Assembly: GCA_030268105.1 (NCBI GenBank)
Contig: BSDZ01000010.1
Location: 596,001 to 660,000 of the forward strand
Length of the DNA stretch: 64,000 nt
From: Volvox africanus
Lineage: Eukaryota; Chlorophyta; Chlorophyceae; Chlamydomonadales; Volvocaceae
Direction: 5' to 3'
In this document: piece by piece, positions 13,001-23,899 of the stretch
Layout: each line of letters starts with the position of its first letter
How positions within the stretch are numbered: the first letter of the stretch is position 1
Made by a program: the position numbers and the translations under genes
Notes under the pieces: model-generated
The model's database searches: none
Seen by the model: only the letters and a program-made list of their open reading frames with translations
What the model was told of the DNA's origin: nothing

Positions 13001-15667
13001 CCCGCGCCGTTGTCCTGTGGATTGGGCAGAAGTAGTGATAAACGATAGAAGGGTGCGATAGAAGTTTGTGTCTCGGCGAGACGCAAAGGCGTCGAAGGAC
13101 GAGCTCAGATTTGCACTCGTCGGCGTGAGCGAAAGACGAGTCTAGAGACTGGTGTTCCATAGGCACCACGGGAATCCGCATCCGTACTCCGTACTCTGCA
13201 CTCCGTACTTTGTTAATAAATAGTGTCTGTAGCCCAAGCCATGTCAGGAAACGGCCGCATTGACACAAACGCAGCTTGTTTAGGGTCTTAGGTGCGCTGC
13301 ACCCGTCAGAGAGTTCCTGTTGACTCGTAGGCCCGTTGCTGTTGTTGTTGCTGATGTATTGCTGCTGCTGCTCCCGCCATCCCTTGCACCGCGATCAATG
13401 ACCCCCTCCTCGCCTTTCCCCCTGGATCGGCACCTTCACAGTGACCTTGTAGAACAGGTTTCCTCGCATACTGGCCCCGGCTTTGCCAGCCGCATTTGCC
13501 GCCAGCTCCTTCTTCTTCGCTTCCACCGCGGCCGCCCCTCCGCCGTGCTGCGGACGCATACACACACACGTATGGATACACTCACATATGCATGTGCGCA
13601 CACAAACACCCGCGTGCACACTCCCATACAAGCATGAACGCACATCCATTCATAACATGCCCTCACCAAGTCCATGGGGTTGTCACTTGTGCCGTTGCCT
13701 GTGTGTGTGTCTGTGTGTATCGCCCCTCGTTTACCCTCCTTAAGCCCCTCTCACTCTCGTCCTTGGTAAGCGAAACGAACCGCTGTTCAAATGTCATGAG
13801 CGTCACCCTCCCCACCACCCTTGCGACCATCGTCGCCCGAGCCGCCTCTCGCAGCCACGTATGAATCACCAGCCGTAACCACCTTACCTTTTCGATCAGC
13901 TTCTGCAGCCGCTCTTTGTCCTTAGCCTCCTTCGCTAAACGCTTCTGCAGACGTTGGGGCAGTGTTATTAGGCAGACGAGACGGCTGGGGGATAAGAGTG
14001 TTGAGAGGAACGTACGAAAAGGTGTGGCTGGCTGGATGGGGGCAGAGGGGACAGATATCGGTGTGGGGACTTCAGCGAGCGGCGGAAGAGACCAGATCGA
14101 GAAAACACCGAGGTCAAGAGGGCCGCCCATGGCAAGGGGCCCATACCCTCAAGAGGCACCGGGACGTGGTAATCACAGCAGCAGCAGCACTCGCAGCAGC
14201 AGCAGCGCCAGGTTGGCATCGTTACCGTCCATTTTTGTAGTTCTCCTGCATTCCCTACTGAGCAGCGCTTTAGCCCTACGTGATTCTGGCCCCCTCCCGC
14301 CGCACCTTGCGGGCGTCCTCGCTCTCAAAGTCCTGGTACAGCTGCTCGTCCAAACGACCGTGTTCCTCCACCCCACGGATACGGTTCAGACGGGCCTTGG
14401 AGACCTCCTCACTGCCGGGCGGCGGCGGGGGCATGTGCGGGAGGAAGGAAGCCAAGGCAAGGGCATCGTGGCGGGAAGCACAAAGTGGGTCAGGGTGCGG
14501 TGCGGCGGGGGGCCGGGGGGCTGGGGTCAACAGCGGGGCGCTCTTTTGCTTTCTCACCTCCAACTCGCGACATGCCAAACCACAACGGTACTGGTTTTGC
14601 TGGTTCTGCTGGTGTTGATGGTGCTCTTAGTATTAATGCTGATGACAAGACGTTCTCTTGCATCACCGCATTTGGATGCCTTCGTGTGCATCTTGAAATT
14701 TCACCTGTTGTCGGTTTCGTTGGAGCACTGCAACGAAAACCAGGGCTGTGCCATTACGACAGGACCGCTACGATACACGTCCTCAGCACGACAAGCACCT
14801 TCGCCGTCTTTCAAATTTGCGCCTGTATGATTATGGGGCTGAGCCTTCCACATACACAGCCGCCTCAAGCTTTGAATTCCCCCTCCTTGCAAGCTGCTAC
14901 TGCTGCTGCTGCGGCGGCTACAGACTTGTTGAACAGACCTGAAGCTCCCTCTCCGGCACCATCCCTTAAGCCCCAACCCCAGTCCTAGCCTCTAAGCACG
15001 TCTTACAGGACCGAAGCATCGCCCGCCACTTTCGTCCCCTAAGCACCAACTCAACTCAACTCAACCCATCCCATCCCATCCCATCCCATCCCATCCCATT
15101 GCTGCTTCAGCTCTCGACCCACATCGTGATTTCGATGAACGGCAGCTCACTGATGGATTCCGCCGCGTCGAGAGCATTCTCCGCGAGCTCACGGATAGTG
15201 GTGTACAAGCATTTACCGGGCTGCCAGGGTTTGAGGGTGCAGTGCAGTGCATACGTGGTGTGGCATAAGACGTCGGCAGATCAGGCAGGGAAGGATTTCA
15301 ACAACAACATTGAAGCGACACAATCTAGCACGAGTAGTAACTCTGCATGCAACGCAATCCGAACAGACGACGGGTCGGCATATAGGGTGGAACTAGCATT
15401 ATGTGGATTCGGAGCTCGCTGGCGATCATTAAAGCTGGACGCAATAGGGATGGGGATTTGGGTAGCTATTCTGCAGTCCCGTTTGTTTGGACGTGCCAGG
15501 ACGACCACAATTCGATGGTGAAACGGTTTGTCGTGTTGACCGAAGACCGTCCCGGCGGGTCGCTTCGGCAAACTCACGTTGTCGAATCCAGCGATATTCT
15601 TGTTTTCTGCAAAAAACTCCGCCGGTGATTTCTGTACTAGCACGTCTTCCTTGGCTTTCGGCGCCAT
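7081..15667 (-). CDS. TOP6B: DNA topoisomerase VI subunit B (plant/archaeal type)
   Basis: ATP-binding GHKL subunit of the type IIB topoisomerase. It pairs with a SPO11-like A subunit (not in this window) and in plants is needed for endoreduplication. Exons 5' to 3': 15578-15667, 15123-15220, 14306-14411, 13888-13944, 13434-13547, 12791-13014, 11780-11881, 11288-11398, 10746-10906, 10460-10530, 9958-10030, 9414-9557, 8791-8918, 8472-8585, 7780-8136, 7241-7288, 7081-7092. All phases agree and give about 669 codons, very near the plant protein (about 670). Exon 1 has the family motif KSPAEFFAENKNIAGFDN. The N-box RELAENALDAAE is in exon 2, and DNGAGMP and TRGKFGLGAKMAL are in exon 6. The transducer domain follows (KRINWASYKINQ, FVSIVSTKIPFKG). 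Two introns (after exons 6 and 8) appear to use GC donors. The last exon (three codons plus TAA) is tentative. Confidence 0.93.
8955..9010. repeat. Hexanucleotide repeat (GTGAAT/GCGATT)n
   Basis: Several copies of gtgaat followed by gcgatt variants, inside a TOP6B intron. Confidence 0.7.
12181..12205. repeat. (TGACC)5 microsatellite
   Basis: Five perfect copies of TGACC, inside the TOP6B intron between exons 6 and 7. Confidence 0.9.
15065..15100. repeat. (CCCAT)n microsatellite
   Basis: About seven copies of CCCAT at the start of the TOP6B intron after exon 2. Confidence 0.9.
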
Positions 15668-16108
15668 GGTTAAAGGCCAACACGGCAAGCTTCCTTAATG
15701 TATAATTCCTAACCTACATGATTATTTTATGATCATGTGCGGCGTATAACCTGCCAGTTGATAAACGGGTATCCCGACACCGAAGACCCAAGGCAAACAT
15801 AAAGAAGAATGAGTTCCAAATTCAAATGCAGCGTAAGGAATCTTTTCAAGCCAGTCGCACTTTGCAGAAACCATACATACTTTGCTTCGCGAAGCAAGTC
15901 GATGCCCAAACATAATTGGTACGACGGTTTAAAAAATGTCAATGAGCAAATTCGCCTATCCTACACAGAGCTTAGAATTACTGACTATTTTGGGTGCAAT
16001 GTAGGAAATCAATCAAGTGATAGGCCAGAAGGGATGTTGTGTTCAGGGAGCTACTGCTTATTAAACCGGCCATTGACCAAAGACAAGTAAGTGTATCTTG
16101 TCAGGAAG
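15668..16108. promoter_or_regulatory. Head-to-head intergenic region, probable bidirectional promoter
   Basis: About 440 bp separates the TOP6B start (minus strand, 15667) from the first in-frame ATG of the HESO1-like gene (16109), so it must hold both 5' UTRs and both core promoters. Open frames on both strands around 15730-16090 show no family I recognise. No TATA box or named element is claimed. Confidence 0.5.
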
Positions 16109-19100
16109 ATGAGTAGTATGGAAAACCTGATCGGCCAGGCTTGGGATGAGTACACCAAGCAACGGCAGGGACCGTCGTCCTCCTTGGTTGGAACCCTTGA
16201 GGACTTATGGCATAAGATTGCTCAGGTACGTGTTATATATTATGTAAAATGGATTTTGAGAGTGATTTTCAGCTGAAATCTAAAACTGTCGGCCTTTCCA
16301 ATAGATGGAGGCCCCCACCCCTGAGGATGAAGAGGCCCGGTTGGAGATATGTGCCGACCTCACTGAGCGCTTGGCGTCACTCGGTTTTCAGCTTGGAGGT
16401 TTCTTGGCTGCTGGATTCCACGGCTCATTCCTCATGGGTTGCTTCAACAACTCATCCGCGCTGGAAGTGGCTGTGACTGGGAAACTGCCAGGGTCAGCGG
16501 GCCCCAACACCCTCGTGGATGTGGTAAGCAAGCTTGCCCATCCGCAGCACCCGCACCCAGCCTCCCCTCGGTCGTCGCCTCTCACTGCTCCTGGCAGCGA
16601 TGTGTCCTTGCTGGGGTCATGGACACGTCGCCGTCTCTCCTCCAGCCGTTCAAACATCCATCATGCACCTCCACCATCAGCACCCCATCTCGCCAGTTGT
16701 CTGGCAAAAGGATCCACATCAGCACGCAGACGAAAAAATCTGTCGCCACATCGCCCCGGTGGCCCCCTTCCCCCCGCACACCGGATCTCTACGTCAGGTC
16801 AAAGCCCCTTCCGATGCCTTTCCCCGCATCTCTACAGGAGCTCCGCAGCTCGGCTGAGCGGTTGGCCCTCCTGGAGCGTGCTCACTCCCTTATAGCGGCT
16901 TCCGGCATTGCGGCACAGGGCACCGTCAACATCAACCGGACGGCTCGGGTGCCATCCGTCAGGTACGTCCCAGGAGCTCAAGTTGGTTATGTTTTCCTCA
17001 ATAGAGTTGGGTTCGTCAGGAGTGGAAACGGTGCAGTGCTAAAGACGTAGGAATATTCCAGGATCTCGCCAACTGGTGCCAAATACTCACGCACTCGCGG
17101 GGTGAGTATCACAGTATGGGCGATCCCATTCAGCATCACAATGGGCTATGGCTGTTTTGCGCGGTTGGCATAACATACTCGAACACCCACATATTTCCAC
17201 AGCTTCGAGCACGCCGGCAGCGGCATCCCGGTGCGGGTATGTATCGCCTACCCAAACTTTGCACTTCGGCCGCAAGTGGTGAGGGGCCTGGTGCAGCTGG
17301 AACCTCGGCTGCGCGGCCTCATCCAGCTGGTGCGCCGGAGTTCGGGGACAAACCAACTGGATGACGATGACGATGAACAAAGGAGGTTTTGGGAGGTTGA
17401 CCTCTTAGCATATATACAATAGACCGGGAGGTTGGCGCCTTCGGGCTTACAAAGCTTTTAGTGTATATGTTATGCATTTGTATGTGTATATTTTTCCATT
17501 ACCCAGCGTACAGAATGCTTCATGGGAATCCTCAGCTTCGCCACTTGGAGCTGTACACACAGTGCTAGTCCAGGCACATGGCGCATCGCCGATGAGGGGC
17601 ACGTCGTAAGCATCGGCAGAATCCCTGACATCGGCAGAACCCGTGCCCCGGAATGCAGGTTGAGCTGTGGGCTGAAGCGCACGGACTGAACAACCCGGCC
17701 GCCGGCACCTTCAATTCATGGGCGCTGGTCAACCTGGTACGCGGCCCTGGGGCGCGTTTGAAGTGATCCTGTGTCCCTTGGGAAAGGGACTGATTGGGGG
17801 AAGGCTCCGCAGGCCTGCTTGTATGCGCCCTATTGTGTGCATGGCTCGTGGCGGTCACATGTTGACCCATGGGTCGCTAACTCACGGCTACATTGCTTTC
17901 TTAGAATTCTTTCGTTTTTTTTACGTGTTTCAGGTTATCTTCTCGGCACAGACATTCCAGCCACAGCCCCTGCTGCCACCGTTGTGGCGGGTGTGCGGCG
18001 CCCTGGACCCCTCAGCTGCAGCTGGGACGGGGCCTGGTGGCGCCAACTCAACAACGTCCAGTGGTGGCAGCATCGCGGCCTCGACCGGGAGCTTTAGCGG
18101 CAGCGGCGGGATCCTGGCTCTCGGCAATTTGGGCGGCGGCAGTACCAGCACAGCCGGCGCCATGCCGCAGACGGTGCGTCCCACGCAGCGCCTGCCCGGG
18201 TTGACTGCCTCTTCGGAAGGCCTGCCATCTGTTCTTCGGGAAATTCAATCCAGGTGGGAGCGCCTCCGAGGGTTTCGGGCGTATGTTCGTCGATTGAGTA
18301 AGTAAGCTAGTTGGTAGATGATAGATAACATGTCAAGTGCTCATTTGAGTAAAAGTGTTAATGTCCGATCGCAGACGGTGAGTACGATCAAAGGCGACAC
18401 CGCTTTAATATTTTTTATTTTTGAGCAATTTTCCTTTATATTAAATACACGAAATGGATTTGGCAAAACCTGGCAAAAAGATTGGTATTTTGTGCGCACT
18501 AGCTGAGAAAATAGGAAAGTGCTGAAACATAATGGTACTCCCGCATCGAGATTAGCAACGCACGCACGTGTTCGGGAACTGGATGAGCGACTGCATTGCC
18601 TGGCAGGGCGTGGAAGCGGCGAATGAGAAAGCGGGGGAAGGCCGCTGTGGCTAAGCCCGGTGCATGGTGAGGTGCCTGTTTTGGATCTCTCCCATTCGTT
18701 CAAGGACGCCGGAGCTGAGCGGTTCTCTCCCGGCGAAACGGTTCAGCGGAGGTTTTCCGGAAGGGTGTGTTTTTTTATAGGTTTTAAAACACGCGCAATT
18801 CTCAGTTCTCAGAAATCGGTTACCTATCCGAACACACACGCCCACAGGCTCACGGGGCCACCCGAGGTCCTGGGCTGGCCGGCAGGCGGCCATGCGGACC
18901 CGCCTGCACCGGGGGGTCTGCTGTCGCTGTTCCATTGGTTCCTCGTAGTGTTGGACCGGCTGTTGGCCCACTGGCAGCTTTCCTGGAACAGGTGGGTAGG
19001 CGGGGAGCAGTAGTAGGCGAAACCAGCGAAGCTTCACATATTTCCAGGCCAATGGCCAGAGGCGCTGGGAAAGCAAACGGAAGCTATGTGCTGGTGTGAG

Positions 19101-20951
19101 GTCTATGTGCTGCTGCCATTCTGCCTCTTGCCTTCGCCTCGTGATGCTGAGCTGAGCAAGTCGCTATCTGGATCCCGGACTCTCCATTCTGAACTCACGC
19201 GCATGTCAAACACTCACACATACGAGTACGTCTGTTGAACACACCCCTGTACGCAGCGGCGCGTTCGCGAGTACGTGTGTCGTGTTCTTGCCCCCACAGC
19301 ATCAAATCTTGATGATGGGTGGGGGATATGTGTATTTGAACTTGCCTTTGCCAACTTAGGGTTTCTTAAGCGAGCCGGGATGGCACTCTCTGGACTCGTC
19401 TCGCCCTCTTGACACTTGGCTCACACGGGTAGGGGCTAAAATAGATTGTTTTCCTGATGCGGGTTTTGCGTTACTTCAGCGTCACGCTTCTGCTGCAAAA
19501 ACCTCCTCCAAACCCCCTTGATTCGCACGGCGGCCAGGCGCTGGCGAGTGTCCACTTGGTCGGGCCAGCTGGTGCAGCAGCCTTTCAACCGGGCCTTCCT
19601 GGTGCCAGTGGAATGCCCCTTCGACCCGGCGGACAACGCGGCGAAGAGCCTGGGATGCGAGGTGAGGTGGACCCGGAGGGCCAGGAGGAATGCGCTCCTC
19701 TTGTGAGTGCCGTCCTATTCCCGAGTCATATTCCCGCGTCGTTGCGTTCCTGACTACTCTGAGCCCGTTGCAATGATGTGGCCTCACAGAACCAACTGAA
19801 GCACCAGCAGGTGCTCCGCCGGGTGGTGGAGGAGGTGTCGGCGTCATTGCGGCTGCTGGAGGGCACCAAGACACCCGAGGGTGAGAGCATCCTCTGCGCT
19901 CAAGGAGCATCGTGGGACGCCACGGCCGGTGGAGTGGGTTTTAGGGTTTTAGGGTATAACTGAAGGATGTGTAAAAGTATATCTGGATATTTGGACTTGC
20001 GATTTGTTTTGAAAATATCTAGAGTCGTGGTTTGGGGTCGTTCCCATTTTCCATACTCCTTCCGCCTAGGGGGGTAATCCGCCTTGACACCGCCTGACCA
20101 CTGCACCCCCCTCCCGATCAAGCAGATCTGGATCGGCTCATTCTGGGGATGTTTGGCTTAGAGGTGGAGCACCTGTACCTGGAGGAGGAAGAGGAGTGCC
20201 CGAGGGAGGTCGTCGGGATCGAGGAAGGGGCCGAGGAGCGGGAGGTGCAGGGAAAGCAAGAGCCAATGGTACCACCGGGGCCGCTGAGCTCCAGAAATCT
20301 TGACGACGAGCCGAGCCGGCGGCAGGAGGACGGGGCTGCAGCTTCGGGGCGGGGGCGACTCGACACTTCGCCCTCATTCTATGGAGATGCCGGCGACAAG
20401 CCGGGCACAAAAAAAGCGTCTCTACCTGCGACATCTAACGACGCACCACCTGCCAGCACCGGCAGCGCTATCAGCAGCCCAGGTTTGCTGGTGCGGCTGC
20501 TGCAGGGCGAGCAGCAACATGCAGTCAGCCCCGCCTCTAGGGCATCTCCTAGGGCGACCGAGACACGCAGCGGTGGTAACGGCAAGGGAGGCAACAGCAA
20601 CGGCAAAGCAATCGCGGCGAACCGGGGCGCGATGTTGCCTGGAGCGGATTCCGCGGGCGCCGCGGCACGAACTTTGGTCTCAACGAATGACCCCAGTTCG
20701 GGGGACTTGCTGATGGATGTGAAGGTGGCTCGGGTGGAGGTGGATGATGTGGACGATACGGTTGTCACCACCGCCGGTGGAAGCGGCATGTGCGGTCAGC
20801 AGTCGGCGGCGGCGGGAGAATCACCCGCGCTGCCGACGTCTTCTGCAGCGGCCATCACTGCGGCATCGCCGGTGGTTATTCGCGGCAACGCGAGGGTGCA
20901 GCAGCCGCTGTCGCCTCTGCTGCGTGACGTCACCAATTCGCGACAGTACGG
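16109..20951 (+). CDS. HESO1/URT1-like terminal nucleotidyltransferase, catalytic aspartates substituted
   Basis: Belongs by architecture to the plant terminal uridylyltransferases that tail small RNAs. Exons: 16109-16225, 16305-16523, 16838-16962, 17203-17329, 17659-17736, 17934-18253, 18848-18991, about 19480-19661 (start unresolved), 19790-19880, 20126-20951. The nucleotidyltransferase helix is GFHGSFLMGCF. At the exact spacing where HESO1 has DLD this protein has ALE (Ala codon 16458-16460, Glu codon 16464-16466). The third Asp (CDISI in HESO1) is Arg in VRVCI (codon 17234-17236). The PAP-associated half is well conserved: ELWAEAHGLNNPAAGTFNSW, then VIFSAQT...PLLPPLW, and a later segment with a PF..P.ECPFDPADNAAKS pattern. 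The tail is long and rich in Ser, Ala and Gly. In-frame reading stops at 20955, but a good donor at 20952 (gtgagt) could join it to the exon at 21629. It is probably a non-catalytic RNA-binding or regulatory paralogue. Confidence 0.8.
19939..19954 (+). repeat. Two copies of TTTTAGGG (Chlamydomonas-type telomere unit)
   Basis: Two perfect tandem units in the intron 19881-20125. The match is short and may be chance. Confidence 0.5.
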
Positions 20952-21628
20952 GTGAGTGGGATGAGGACGATACATAAAGGGTTGTGACTTGTGAGCTTAG
21001 ATATTAATTATTAGGCAACTTGATGAGTATACGCGCATCTCTTATCATTATCATCGCCATCATCGTGTTTCACCACCATAATCACCATCATCATGGGTGA
21101 TACCTCAGTTCAATCGGCACTAACCGCGTCATGCAAGAACCAGTTCCCTTGGCAAGCCTGCTTCCGCTTCCGCCGTCTCCCTCCTCTTCCCCGCCCCCCC
21201 CACCCCTGTGCCATGCTCGGAGCCCCATGCCATCCGTTCCACTTAAAAATAGCCGTGGCGGTGCTTCCGTCCAGTCCTCTAGTTATGTAATGCATGCAGC
21301 TTTCTGCGCGTGTGCTTAGGCTTTCGTGCCTGTGATGATCCTCTGCACCCGAGTCCCCGATTCCCTGGTTTGTACAAGTCCCCAAACATACGGAATTCCG
21401 CTGGATTCTGGTGGTGGGTGCTGAACCTGGGAAAACCACTGATTTCGGAGAAGTCGGCATGGGAGACTGGATGAGGGTGCCCCGAAACACCGGGGAAGGT
21501 AGGGACTGCCAGGTTAGTGGCCACGGGTGATGTACCCCCCTATCCTACACACATACGGGCTTCATCCTCCTGCTCTTCTCCAACCTTGTTCCTCCCCGTG
21601 CATGCACCAGCCATCGTAACTCGCAGAG

Positions 21629-23629
21629 CGGCCCCGAGCCCAAGGGGGGGATCTCCGTCAACCCCTCAGCACCTTCCACCTCCACCGCCACTCCGTCCAC
21701 TGAATCCCCCCCTGAGGAGTCGCTGCTGCCTTTCGAGGGGCTGTTCGGCAGCCTGCTGCAAGGGGCCCGTCGCCTCTTCGACAACATGGCGCAGGTGGGT
21801 AAACAGAGGGAAACACCACGAAAGGAGGACATGGCGCGATGGGCGGAGAGGCCGTGACGTATGGGGGCATCAGGGAGAGGTTGCGGAGCGTTTTAACATT
21901 CGAGGACAAGGCAGTACACAGTAGTGTGAGAGAAGCAGTACGCGTGAGACAACCAACGAGTGGCGCTACGATTACGTTATCTGGTGACATCATGTCCTGG
22001 CTATCCCCGGTGTCCGATGTGAATGTTTTCTGTGAAAAATCTTCGCCACCTTGATGTTTCCAGGGCATGGCCGAGCTGAGTGAGGACCTCAATGAACTCG
22101 CTGCTACCACCGCGGCCACCATCCGTGCCGTCATCAACGATGACGAAGACCTGCCCTTTCTCGGCTCGTCGTCCGCGGGCCTCCGCCGCCAGCGCCGCCA
22201 GCGCCTGCAGCTTCTGCACCGCGGAGTGCATGGAGGTGCGGCTAATTCGGGCGGGGCCGGGTCGTCCCCAGCCTCAAGCACAGGCACGTCGCAGCCCCCA
22301 TCGCAGGGAAAGCAGCGGCCGCTCGAATTGTCTGCGCTCGGCTCCTCCGCGGGGCGACCAGGCCTCACCCGGGCATCACCACTGCAGTCTGAAGATCGGT
22401 GTGGGGCCGGAAGCGCGACGCCAGGGCGGCGGGCGGGACCCGTGTCCACGGCATCGCCCGGACGTCGATCTCCTCATGTCCCCAGGACGGTTACGCCGTC
22501 GGCGACAGCCAGTCCCGCTGGAGGAAATCTGGTACGCAGTGCTGCTAAGCGACGTAGTGAAGGCCTGACAGCGTCGTTAATGGCAGCAGCTACTGTCGCG
22601 ACATCGGCAGTAGCTCCGTCACCTCCCCGCCTGCATCCAAAGTCAGTGTCGGAGGCCGCGACCGGCGGCGACAGCCACCCCGGAAAGCTGGAGCTGGCCA
22701 GGGAGCTCAACGGGTCCGACGCTCCGAAGTCAGGCGATCTAGGACCGTATGGCTGCTCAGTGGCTGCGAGGAGCGCCGCAAAGGCCGGGTCATTGTCCCT
22801 GCAGGCAACGGATCCTGCGTCGTTACTCGGTGGAAGCCTTGAAGTCCCCAACACCGCCGCTTCCACCGAGCATCAAGCCATGCTGCTAGGTACCCCGGTG
22901 GGACGCTGCGGACGGCGTCCATTGGCGCCGTCTTCACGTCCCGCTGCCCCGATCCCCATCTCGGGAGGGCCTACACCAGAGCAGGTTTCAACGGACAAGG
23001 CGGCGGACCAACTGCTTGCAGCAGCTGCAGCAGCACCTAACTTAGAACTATCAACTGACGGGATGGCAAACGCGGAACCGCAAGCGATTTCATCAGAAGG
23101 CCTTGGGGGGATATGCGCTGTCGGCGCAGCGGACGAGCCATCGGATGCCTTACTGCTGCGTGGGGTAGCGGACGCACGATTGCCGCTGGCGAAAACCCAA
23201 GACGCAGCCTTGGAGAAGCCGGACGAGGAATCGACAGCACAGCAGGCAACGACGGCGGTGGTGCCGCTTACGTTGGGTTTTCTGCACCTTGACTCCCATG
23301 ATAGTGGCTGCTTAGCTGATGGCGGCCCCACATCTACCTGTGGGGCATCTCTGACGCTGGCGTCATCGCCCACTGCCGACGCTTCGCTTTCGACGGCGTC
23401 ATCACCTACCATAGCCAGTAGACGCTCCTTCGCGCCCACTCCACCACGCAAATCAGGGCCTGGGCACTCTCAGCCCCTAGCGCGCGCTGATTTGGTCCCC
23501 GCCACGAGCAGCGGAGTCAAGGCGGGTGCGACACACAACGCGCCGCCGCCCCCGCCCCTGCTACCGCCGTCCCCGCGACCGCCCGTGGGCATAGGCGGCC
23601 TACGGGTCAAGAGCGCTGCTTTTCGTAAG
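21629..23629 (+). CDS. Low-complexity Ser/Ala/Pro-rich coding exons, unassigned
   Basis: Two exons are supported. The first, 21629-21794 (or from 21627), ends with a helical stretch, LFGSLLQGARRLFDNMAQ. The second runs from 22064 and continues it in phase as GMAELSEDLNELAATT, then becomes a long region of low complexity. The second exon is open to a TGA at 23708-23710, but a donor after the Lys codon at 23627-23629 (gtgcgt) is phase-compatible with the beta-helix exon at 23900. No domain is recognised. No clear start codon is visible upstream of 21627, and the preceding HESO1-like exon can splice into it (phase 2 donor at 20952, acceptor at 21627-21628). So this is either the middle of one long gene (16109-27465) or a separate gene with an unseen first exon. 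Confidence 0.55.
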
Positions 23630-23899
23630 GTGCGTGAGAGCCATTTTACACCTGACCGCATCGCATTAGGGACCGATTTTGGCATCGAGTACCGCGCAGT
23701 GCATATCTGATCATCATCTCACAAGTCCGTCGCCTCGACAGCTTTGTCCTGGACATTGGCTTTCATCTGGATTTAGTCCTCGTCCCCTTTTCCGTAGATT
23801 TGCTGAACTGCGTAATCCAAATATATTTCTGCACTTGTGGCGGAAGGGTCATAGGCGCACCAACTGCCCTTCACACTCCTGATGCTCCATCCACTGCAG

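Noticed and set aside
16439..17050. 203-codon plus-strand frame in the HESO1-like gene
   Set aside because: It reads through an intron in the wrong frame until the exon at 16838. The spliced frame carries the conserved motifs.
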